From assembly GCA_905215115.1 (NCBI GenBank), contig CAJMOP010000108.1, positions 1 to 6,815 on the forward strand: DNA of 6,815 bases, written 5' to 3'. Below, piece by piece: positions 1 to 5,070 of the stretch. This stretch comes from an uncultured bacterium (lineage in GTDB: Bacteria; Actinomycetota; Coriobacteriia; Coriobacteriales; Coriobacteriaceae). Position 1 is the first letter of the stretch; the number at the start of each line of letters is the position of its first letter. The notes beneath the pieces were generated by a model, which searched no databases, was not told where the DNA came from, and saw only the letters and a list, made by a program, of their open reading frames with translations. The position numbers and the translations under genes are program-made.

Positions 1-2
1 CC

Positions 3-566
3 CAGGCCGCCGACCTGCAGGCCGTTATCGAGCATGTCGGCGCCCCGGCAAATGTCCTCGCGCACAGCGCCGGTACGCTGGTGACCCTGGAGCTTCTCCG
101 TACAAACCCGGCCATTGTCTCGCGCGCGATGCTGCACGAACCCGCCGTGACAAACGAGGGCGCTGGCCTGGGCACGGCCCCGGTTTTGCTCGAGATGATT
201 GCTGCGGGAAAGGTCTCGAGGGCATTAAGAGCCTTCCTGAGTGCCATCGGTGATTCGGATCCTCAAGCTCCCAAGACAACCGAGGCGGAAGCCAAGCATG
301 CCCTGCGCAACGGCCGCAGCTTTATGGCAAACGAATACGGGATCATTATGACCTGCGTTCCCGATTGGGATCGCGTCCGCGCATCGAAAACGGTGGCCGC
401 CGTGTTTTTGGGCGAGCTCTCGATTGGCACGCCCCGCGAAGCGGGCACGAGAGCGTCGGCTGAGCTTTTGGGCTGTCCACTCGTGACGGTTTCCGGCGCA
501 CACAACGGGCTGCGCGATCGCCCGGCAGCGGCTGCCCAGGCCGTCCGTGGCATCCTAGAGCTCTAA
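3..566 (+). CDS. alpha/beta hydrolase, 3' part (5' end outside window)
   Basis: This is the C-terminal 187 residues of an alpha/beta-hydrolase-fold enzyme. The frame is open to the left edge, so the start lies upstream. The GTG at 81 is internal, because the residues before it contain the nucleophile elbow A-H-S-A-G with the probable catalytic serine at bases 66-68 (residue 22 of the visible part). The usual first Gly of GxSxG is Ala. The stretch after it (TLVTLELLRTNP, then LHEP) matches the helix and strand that follow the elbow in soluble serine hydrolases of the actinobacterial HSSG...HEPP type. A G-A-H-N-G motif near the C-terminus (His at about residue 167) fits the catalytic histidine, and Glu about residue 138 (FLGELS) is a candidate acid. 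The cap region is short. I see no signal peptide in this part. The substrate cannot be told. The next gene is 209 bases away and unrelated. Confidence 0.85.
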   Translation, partial: QAADLQAVIEHVGAPANVLAHSAGTLVTLELLRTNPAIVSRAMLHEPAVTNEGAGLGTAPVLLEMIAAGKVSRALRAFLSAIGDSDPQAPKTTEAEAKHALRNGRSFMANEYGIIMTCVPDWDRVRASKTVAAVFLGELSIGTPREAGTRASAELLGCPLVTVSGAHNGLRDRPAAAAQAVRGILEL

Positions 567-593
567 CAGCCGCAATAATCAAACAGGCTTTTC

Positions 594-607
594 CGTAAAC
601 GTTTCGG
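594..607. promoter_or_regulatory. possible LacI/CcpA-type operator
   Basis: The site CGTAAACGTTTCGG contains the perfect palindrome AAACGTTT (597-604), with the central CG flanked by A and T runs that LacI-family regulators favour. It matches most positions of the Gram-positive cre consensus but fails at both ends. It lies 28 bases after the hydrolase stop and about 170 bases before the start of the signalling gene. A 7-base inverted repeat (ACAGCCG at 566-572, CGGCTGT at 605-611) encloses it. The rest of 567-775 shows no convincing promoter and no U-tract terminator. The call is speculative. Confidence 0.2.
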
Positions 608-762
608 CTGTGTTAACAGAGGCGCTCAAAACCCAACGTCTGCGGCTTCAGCCCTACCGTCTGCCAACTCATGAAAAAGAAACGGTATTCACGTGCGTAC
701 CTGCATCGACAAGGTGCTACCCTTGTAACATTTGGCACCCACTGCTACCAAGCAAAACTACT

Positions 763-769
763 GAAAGGG
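763..769 (+). promoter_or_regulatory. ribosome binding site deciding the start at 776
   Basis: GAAAGGG lies 6 bases before the ATG at 776. The in-frame ATG at 671 has no purine-rich site in front of it, and the 35 residues it would add are basic and unlike any domain. This favours 776 as the true start. Confidence 0.6.
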
Positions 770-775
770 CCCCCT

Positions 776-2659
776 ATGCTCAATAATCACGAGGCCAATC
801 TAACCGACGAGGAGGCTGCCGCCGAGGTCGCCCGCGTCGCGAAGACCTACCCCGTGGTGCGTTTGCTGTCTTTCGATCAGATTAAGGGCGATCCTAACTG
901 CCTGCTCGCCGGCGAACGGTGTCCCTGTCTGCGCCAGTCAAGTCTTGAAGCCTTGGCGGCGGGTTCCGATGAGGTGTCGGAACGGCTGCTCAACGATGGC
1001 GTTGAGTACCGCGCTCGCCTGCGCTCTTTGATGGTTGAGGGCGAGCCTCACGTTCTGCTGATGGTGCGTCCGATTGATGAACAAGAGGCCGCAGAAGAGG
1101 ACCTTGTCTACACCGACGTGCTGACGAGCGTGCGCAATCGCCGATATTACGAGGAAAAGCTTCGCAGCGCCCGCATGCAGGCCGGTGTGGCCATGATCGA
1201 CCTTGATGATTTTAGGGTCTTCAACGATACCTGTGGCCGTCATGCCGGCGACCTTGCGCTCGGTGCTGTGGCGACGGCCATACGCAGCGGTATTCGTTCG
1301 ACTGACGAGCTTGTCCGCTATGGTTGCGATAAGTTTGTGGCCGTCATGCCCAATATCCCCTCCGATGACTTCGCCCGTCGTCTGCGTCACGTATCCGATG
1401 CCGTTCATTCCACGGTTATTCCGGGGCATGAGCGCGTTAGCTTGACAGCATGTGTTGGTGGCGTTCGCATTAATGGCGAGACGGTCGATGAGGGCGTTGG
1501 CCGCGCTGTCCAATTATTGAGCCGCGCTAAGGCAAAAGCTGGTACGGTCATGACCGATACCGATTCCATCGAGGCCTTCCAAAGCGAAAAGCCTACGGTG
1601 CTTATTGTCGATGACTCCGAGATGAACCGAGCTATTCTCAGCGAGATGCTCAAGGACGAGTATTGCATCCTCGAGGCCGATAACGGTCGCGCGGCACTCG
1701 ACATGGTCGACCGCTATGGCGATGAGTTGTCGCTCGTGCTGCTGGACATTGTCATGCCGGGCATGAACGGCTTTGAGGTACTGGCCGATCTGTCGCGCCG
1801 AACGGGTATCGACAATCTGCCTGTCATCATGATCTCGAGCGAAGATTCCGACGATGTGGTGCTGCGCGCGTATGAGCTGGGTGCCTCGGACTATGTCAAC
1901 CGCCCGTTTGACTCCCGTGTCGTGCGCCGCCGTGTAAGCAACACCATCCGCCTGTACGCCAAACAGCGTCGTCTGACGAGCCTGCTGTCCCAACAGTACA
2001 ACGAGCGCGTCAAGAACAGCCGCATGCTCATCGACATCATGGCCGGCGTCATGGAGCTCCGCAATGGCGAGAGCGGCAGGCACGTTACGAACATCGAGAA
2101 GCTGACCGAGCTGCTGCTTGGCTGCCTGGTCCACCGTAGTGACAGCATCTCCCTCGACAACGAGGAGCGCTCTACGATTGCCCTGGCTTCGGCACTGCAC
2201 GATATCGGCAAGATGTCGATTGACGATGCGATTCTCAACAAGCCCGGGCGCCTCACGTCCGAGGAGTTCGAGATTATGAAGACGCATACCACGATCGGCG
2301 CCGACATGCTGCATGAGCTGGGCCGCCATCACGCCGGCAATGCGCTTATGGAATATGTGTACCAGATTGCGCGTTGGCACCACGAGCGCTGGGACGGCAA
2401 GGGTTATCCCGATGGCCTTAAGGGCGACGATATCCCCATCGCCGCACAGGTGGTTTCGGTGGCCGACGTATACGATGCGCTGACGAGCGTGCGCGTGTAC
2501 AAGGATGCCATCCCGCACGAGGAGGCGATCCAGATGATCCTGGACGGTAAGTGCGGCACCTTTAACCCGCTGCTGCTCGACTGTCTGCTCGAGGTGCAAG
2601 ACCGTATTGCCGAAACATTGGCGCGCCCTGCCGAGGTCGTTGCGCTTCCTACGATTTAG
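776..2659 (+). CDS. degenerate GGDEF - receiver - HD-GYP c-di-GMP phosphodiesterase
   Basis: The 627-residue cytoplasmic signalling protein has four parts. Residues 1-108 are a small sensor-like region with a C-x6-C-x-C cluster (Cys42, 49, 51). Residues about 109-260 form a GGDEF domain (DVLTSVRNRR, then MIDLDDF) whose signature is GCDKF (183-187) instead of GGDEF, so cyclase activity is unlikely. The inhibitory c-di-GMP site RxxD (RSTD, 174-177) stands exactly five residues before it and is intact. Residues about 272-395 form a receiver with the acidic pair Asp279/280, phospho-acceptor Asp324 and Ser354; the usual Lys before Pro-Phe is Arg376. Residues about 415-615 form HD-GYP with Glu432, His436, HD 475-476, His504, HH 535-536, GYP 543-545 and Asp564, all the metal ligands expected of an active enzyme of the trinuclear type. 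The likely role is phosphorylation-controlled hydrolysis of c-di-GMP, perhaps with the dead GGDEF binding nucleotide as an allosteric sensor. No membrane segment is seen. An Hpt gene follows by 23 bases. Confidence 0.93.
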   Translation: MLNNHEANLTDEEAAAEVARVAKTYPVVRLLSFDQIKGDPNCLLAGERCPCLRQSSLEALAAGSDEVSERLLNDGVEYRARLRSLMVEGEPHVLLMVRPIDEQEAAEEDLVYTDVLTSVRNRRYYEEKLRSARMQAGVAMIDLDDFRVFNDTCGRHAGDLALGAVATAIRSGIRSTDELVRYGCDKFVAVMPNIPSDDFARRLRHVSDAVHSTVIPGHERVSLTACVGGVRINGETVDEGVGRAVQLLSRAKAKAGTVMTDTDSIEAFQSEKPTVLIVDDSEMNRAILSEMLKDEYCILEADNGRAALDMVDRYGDELSLVLLDIVMPGMNGFEVLADLSRRTGIDNLPVIMISSEDSDDVVLRAYELGASDYVNRPFDSRVVRRRVSNTIRLYAKQRRLTSLLSQQYNERVKNSRMLIDIMAGVMELRNGESGRHVTNIEKLTELLLGCLVHRSDSISLDNEERSTIALASALHDIGKMSIDDAILNKPGRLTSEEFEIMKTHTTIGADMLHELGRHHAGNALMEYVYQIARWHHERWDGKGYPDGLKGDDIPIAAQVVSVADVYDALTSVRVYKDAIPHEEAIQMILDGKCGTFNPLLLDCLLEVQDRIAETLARPAEVVALPTI

Positions 2660-2666
2660 TTTGACC

Positions 2667-2673
2667 AAAGGAG
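2667..2673 (+). promoter_or_regulatory. ribosome binding site of the Hpt gene
   Basis: AAAGGAG lies 9 bases before the ATG at 2683. It supports this start over the in-frame ATG at 2692, which would be about 18 bases away. Confidence 0.7.
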
Positions 2674-2682
2674 TTTGAATCC

Positions 2683-3039
2683 ATGATTTCCATGCGTGAA
2701 GCGTATGAGAAGATCGGCGCCAATTATGATGACGCTTGCACTCGGCTGATGGGCGAGGAGATGCTTGCCCGCTTTGCCCTCAAGTTTTTGGATGACGAGA
2801 GCATGGACAAGCTGGAGGCCGCCATGGCGGCAGGAGACGCCAAGGAAGCGTTTATGGCAGCTCACACGCTCAAGGGCGTGAGCCAGAACCTGGGATTCGA
2901 TAATCTGTACGAGCCGGCGGTCGTGGTGACCGAGGCGCTGCGCGGCGCCGATGCCGTTGACGGCGCTCGCGCGGGAATGCATGCGTTGCAGCAGCAATAT
3001 GCGGCTACGATGTCGGCCCTGCGCGAGGTGGCCGAGTAA
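2683..3039 (+). CDS. Hpt-domain histidine phosphotransfer protein
   Basis: The 118-residue protein is essentially one Hpt domain. The motif A-H-T-L-K-G (His61, with Lys64 and Gly65) followed by SQNLGF is the classic phospho-histidine helix of the Hpt four-helix bundle. The N-terminal part (FLDDESMDKLEAAMAAGDAKEAF) is the preceding helix pair, and the alanine- and glutamine-rich tail is the last helix. There is no kinase ATPase domain, no receiver and no membrane segment, so it works as a cytoplasmic phosphate shuttle. It starts 23 bases after the HD-GYP gene with its own good ribosome binding site, so the two genes are almost certainly one operon. The simplest reading is that it passes phosphate to, or drains it from, the receiver of its neighbour. 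The partner kinase is not in the window. Confidence 0.9.
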   Translation: MISMREAYEKIGANYDDACTRLMGEEMLARFALKFLDDESMDKLEAAMAAGDAKEAFMAAHTLKGVSQNLGFDNLYEPAVVVTEALRGADAVDGARAGMHALQQQYAATMSALREVAE

Positions 3040-3063
3040 GAGCTCGCGAGCTTTGATGGCTAT

Positions 3064-3127
3064 GAGAGTGGATAATCTCCCGTTTTAGGCCCGGTGGCGA
3101 CCTCAAAGTGGGAGATTATCCACTCTC
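3064..3127. repeat. 18-bp perfect inverted repeat (REP-like hairpin, 28-base loop)
   Basis: GAGAGTGGATAATCTCCC (3064-3081) is the exact reverse complement of bases 3110-3127. With G-U pairs the stem extends two pairs outward, and inward through GTTTT against AAAGT. There is no U-run after it, so it is not a standard intrinsic terminator, though it could still stop or protect the Hpt transcript. Each arm contains TTATCCACT, one base from the DnaA box TTATCCACA. It may be a dispersed intergenic repeat, which one window cannot show. Confidence 0.75.
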
Positions 3128-3146
3128 GTTCGATACGTGTCCAAAA

Positions 3147-3156
3147 ATCCACTCTC
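3147..3156 (+). repeat. partial third copy of the repeat end
   Basis: ATCCACTCTC repeats the last ten bases of the right arm (3118-3127) in direct orientation, 29 bases further on. It is preceded by CGTGTCCAAAA, so only the distal part of the arm is shared. Confidence 0.45.
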
Positions 3157-3215
3157 ACCCCTTCTGATTGGTGAATGGCCTATGCGCACTGGCGGGGCTT
3201 TCCGCATGCAATCCA

Positions 3216-3249
3216 TATCGTTGTTCGATAAACTATTCGGATAACGATA
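3216..3249. promoter_or_regulatory. imperfect 34-base dyad, candidate operator or RNA hairpin
   Basis: TATCGTT (3216-3222) and AACGATA (3243-3249) are exact inverted copies, and matching continues inward to give 13-base half-sites with 11 matches. As RNA, the two exceptions become G-U pairs, giving a 13-pair stem with an 8-base loop. It ends 8 bases before the GAGGG ribosome binding site of the DUF2975 gene. The position suits an operator, perhaps for the XRE protein of the same operon. No clear -35/-10 pair is seen around it. Confidence 0.45.
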
Positions 3250-3269
3250 GATTCGATGAGGGTGAGTGT

Positions 3270-3830
3270 ATGTCCAACAGCGTTCAGCGTATGGCCAAGG
3301 CGGGCGAGACTGTAAGGAAGCTTGGCTTTTGCATGGCGGTCGTTTTTGCGGGAATGCTCGTCGCTTTTGCCGCGTTGGTTGTTTACGTGATCTGGTATGC
3401 GGTTGCAAACGTTGTTTCTGTCGATTCTTTCGGTGTCGTGACGCTTCTCGATGGCGGGAGCATCGTTATCCCAAGCGGGCTGTGCCTGGCACTCGTCGTG
3501 GGTGTTTCGCTTGTCGTTTTGTGCGGAATCAGCCATAACATCTCTCGGGGCGTCTCGCCCTTTACCAAGACGCATGTGCGGCTTATCCGTGTTCTCGCGC
3601 TTGCCTTTGCTGTTAACGCCGCGGTTTCGCTTGTTGGTGCCTATGGATCGGTCAATCTCACCATTGGCGGACTGGAGCTTTACATCGTGCCTCATTCCTT
3701 CGTTATTGAGATTTGCCAAGGCGCTACCTTTGATGCGGGGTCGTTTATCGGCGCAGTTGTCTGTCTGTTTATCTCGGCGATCTGGAGTTATGCCTCGCTG
3801 CTCCAAGAGCAGTCTGACGAGCTTGTGTAG
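3270..3830 (+). CDS. DUF2975-type four-helix membrane protein
   Basis: The 186-residue integral membrane protein has four hydrophobic segments at about 18-45, 68-88, 105-125 and 158-178. The loop after the second carries ISHNISRGVSPFTKTHVRLIR, with the S-P-F-T motif (96-99) and following basic residues typical of DUF2975 proteins such as B. subtilis YoaS. The longer extracytoplasmic stretch lies between helices 3 and 4. ATG 3270 is chosen because GAGGG (3258-3262) lies 7 bases before it and the hydrophobic core follows directly. It is followed after 8 bases by a YozG-like XRE gene, the usual partner of this family. The biochemical function of the family is not established. A membrane sensor or modulator of the regulator is a reasonable inference, not shown by the sequence. 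Confidence 0.8.
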   Translation: MSNSVQRMAKAGETVRKLGFCMAVVFAGMLVAFAALVVYVIWYAVANVVSVDSFGVVTLLDGGSIVIPSGLCLALVVGVSLVVLCGISHNISRGVSPFTKTHVRLIRVLALAFAVNAAVSLVGAYGSVNLTIGGLELYIVPHSFVIEICQGATFDAGSFIGAVVCLFISAIWSYASLLQEQSDELV

Positions 3831-3834
3831 GAGG
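3829..3834 (+). promoter_or_regulatory. ribosome binding site overlapping the DUF2975 stop codon
   Basis: AGGAGG begins inside the TAG stop of the membrane-protein gene and lies 4 bases before the ATG at 3839. This arrangement indicates coupled translation of the two genes. Confidence 0.7.
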
Positions 3835-3838
3835 AAAC

Positions 3839-4168
3839 ATGAGCTATCTCATCATCGAGCTTGAGACGCAGCTGCTTAAGACCGGAAAGACCAGCGCTGA
3901 TCTGATTCGGGCGACGGGGCATACTCCGGCGAATATTTCAAAGCTAAGAAACGGAAAAGTAAAAGCTATTCGCCTTAAGACGCTTCTCGAAATCTGTGAT
4001 GAGCTTGATTGTCAACCGGGAGATATTATTCAGCGCGTGAGCGAGAAAGAGCTTGAGGAGCTTATTGTCGAGCGCGCAAAAAATGTTGTGAGACAGATGC
4101 GGGATGGCGGAGGCAACGAGGCGTCGCTTCCGACATCAGTCTTTGCTGTCGATTTGAGTGACGAGTAG
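3839..4168 (+). CDS. XRE-family (YozG-like, HTH_26) transcriptional regulator
   Basis: The 109-residue protein has an N-terminal Cro/C1-type helix-turn-helix at about residues 8-66. Key parts are ADLIRATG (helix 2), TPANISKLRNGK (recognition helix and its end) and IRLKTLLEICDELDCQPGDII, which is the hallmark ending of the short HTH_26 regulators. Residues 70-109 are a charged then flexible tail (VSEKELEELIVERAKNVVRQM) that may form a helix for dimer contacts; many family members stop near residue 70. It is translated from AGGAGG embedded in the stop of the DUF2975 gene and followed by a strong terminator, so it ends a two-gene operon. It probably binds DNA as a dimer. The AACGATA copies before its own operon and in the ABC leader are its best candidate sites. 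Confidence 0.88.
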   Translation: MSYLIIELETQLLKTGKTSADLIRATGHTPANISKLRNGKVKAIRLKTLLEICDELDCQPGDIIQRVSEKELEELIVERAKNVVRQMRDGGGNEASLPTSVFAVDLSDE

Positions 4169-4202
4169 CTTAAGGCGAACAACTAAAACGAAATATCAGC
4201 GT

Positions 4203-4237
4203 GAAGGAACCCGTGTCTAACACGGGTTCTTTCTTTT
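4203..4237 (+). terminator. intrinsic terminator after the XRE gene
   Basis: GAACCCGTG (4207-4215) pairs perfectly with CACGGGTTC (4221-4229) around a 5-base loop TCTAA. The stem continues outward for four more pairs (one of them G-U), and TTTT follows at 4234-4237. It acts on the + strand only, since the reverse strand has no U-tract. It separates the XRE operon from the ABC genes. Confidence 0.92.
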
Positions 4238-4245
4238 AGATTATC

Positions 4246-4274
4246 TTGACAAATATGTGTTATCGAAAAACAAT
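4246..4274 (+). promoter_or_regulatory. sigma70-type promoter of the ABC operon
   Basis: A perfect TTGACA -35 box (4246-4251) is followed after 17 bases by AACAAT (4269-4274), a 4-of-6 match to the -10 box. The spacer holds TTATCGAA (4260-4267), the reverse complement of TTCGATAA at 3224-3231 in the dyad before the DUF2975 gene. Transcription would start near 4281. Confidence 0.55.
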
Positions 4275-4287
4275 AACAACTATGGAA

Positions 4288-4309
4288 AACGATAAAGGAA
4301 GGAACGATA
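4288..4309. promoter_or_regulatory. direct repeat AACGATA x2 around the ABC ribosome binding site
   Basis: AACGATA occurs at 4288-4294 and 4303-4309, 15 bases apart, with AAGGAAGG between them. The second copy overlaps the A of ATG 4309. The same 7-mer forms the arms of the dyad at 3216-3249. A protein bound here would lie just past the predicted transcription start, a typical repressor position. Confidence 0.4.
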
Positions 4310-5070
4310 TGAGCTGTTTTGCTATCAAGCGGAACAGGAGGACAATGAACGCATCAGCGATAAAGCTATCAAAAGTTTCAAAACGCTACGGGAAACGGCA
4401 CGTTTTGCATGACGTTTCCTTCGAGGTGCATCAGTCTGAGCTCTGTGCCCTTGTCGGTGCAAACGGGGCGGGTAAAAGCACGCTTATTAAAATAGTGCTG
4501 GGCCTCTGTGGGCCATCGTCGGGAAGCGTGGAACTCTTCGGAGGCAAATCAAAAAAAGAGCTTAGCCTGATGCGGACGCGTGTCGGCTATGTACCAGATT
4601 CCAGTGGAGCATACCAATCTCTCAGTGCGGTTGAGAATCTTCAAATCCGATGTGCGGAATGGGGGCTTGATGAGAAGCGTGAGATTCCTCGCGTTTTGAG
4701 CCTAGTCGGGCTGGATGCCGATGAGAAAAAGAGCGTGAGCAGTTTTTCTCTGGGAATGAAACGGCGGCTGGATATAGCTACAGCTTTGTTGGGTGACACT
4801 GATCTGCTTATTTTTGATGAGCCAGCAAACGGGTTGGACCCGCTGGGCATCGAGAGTATATGGGCCCTTATCGGTCGATTGAATCGAGAGCAGGGTAAGA
4901 CCATGCTCATCTCTAGTCATGATTTGGATGAGCTGGCATCGGTTGCAACAAGCTGCCTGTTTCTTCATGACGGCGAACTGCTGAAAAAGGAATCGATGGA
5001 CGTCATAAGGGATGAGGCGCCATCCCTAAAAGAGTATTACAGGCGCTTGATGAAGGCGGTCTCGCTATGA
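4309..5070 (+). CDS. ABC transporter ATP-binding protein (BcrA-like exporter ATPase)
   Basis: The 253-residue cytoplasmic ATPase energises export through the two permeases that follow. Motifs from start 4309: Walker A GANGAGKST (50-58); signature SSFSLGMKRR (144-153), the SLGM form common in drug and peptide exporters rather than LSGGQ; Walker B LLIFDEP (166-172); D-loop NGLDP; and switch His204 in SSHDLDEL. All catalytic parts look intact. The Q-loop region (GYVPDSSGAYQSL) lacks a Gln in the usual place, as often in this group. The start is uncertain. ATG 4309 has AAGGAAGGA at good spacing. ATG 4345 (241 residues) has AGGAGG only 3 bases away but begins right before the domain. ATG 4282 would be nearly leaderless. 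The stop overlaps the next start (ATGA). The layout fits bacitracin or lantibiotic immunity exporters; the substrate is unknown. Confidence 0.92.
   Translation: MSCFAIKRNRRTMNASAIKLSKVSKRYGKRHVLHDVSFEVHQSELCALVGANGAGKSTLIKIVLGLCGPSSGSVELFGGKSKKELSLMRTRVGYVPDSSGAYQSLSAVENLQIRCAEWGLDEKREIPRVLSLVGLDADEKKSVSSFSLGMKRRLDIATALLGDTDLLIFDEPANGLDPLGIESIWALIGRLNREQGKTMLISSHDLDELASVATSCLFLHDGELLKKESMDVIRDEAPSLKEYYRRLMKAVSL

Larger units (their letters stand above)
3040..3269. other. 230-base gene-free region with repeats
   Basis: No open frame here looks coding. The order is: a perfect 12-base palindrome AGCTCGCGAGCT (3041-3052) directly after the Hpt stop, with no U-tract; the long inverted repeat at 3064-3127; a partial extra copy at 3147-3156; a plain stretch at 3157-3215; and a dyad at 3216-3249 next to the following start. 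The TTG at 3168 opens the next frame but has no ribosome binding site, and the 34 residues it would add lack family likeness. Confidence 0.7.

Noticed and set aside
81..566. Hydrolase starting at GTG 81
   Set aside because: The frame is open to the left edge, and the nucleophile motif HSAG lies before 81, so the gene is truncated by the window rather than starting here.
671..775. N-terminal extension of the HD-GYP protein from ATG 671
   Set aside because: There is no ribosome binding site before 671, the 35 residues match no domain, and ATG 776 has GAAAGGG at good spacing.
567..775. c-di-GMP riboswitch before the HD-GYP gene
   Set aside because: The conserved GEMM core elements are not visible and no suitable paired helices were found.
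1514..2668. Long minus-strand open frame (384 codons) opposite the HD-GYP gene
   Set aside because: It mirrors the GC-rich codons of the + strand gene, its product is rich in His, Val and Arg with no domain motif, and the + strand frame has complete REC and HD-GYP motifs.
3064..3127. Replication origin based on DnaA-box-like arms
   Set aside because: There are only two near-matches, no AT-rich unwinding region and no dnaA, dnaN or parA neighbour.
3168..3269. TTG start for the DUF2975 protein
   Set aside because: There is no ribosome binding site, and the extension would run across the dyad at 3216-3249; ATG 3270 has GAGGG correctly placed.
3180..3806. Minus-strand frame opposite the DUF2975 gene
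   Set aside because: The product is strongly charged, a typical shadow of a hydrophobic gene, with no recognisable domain.
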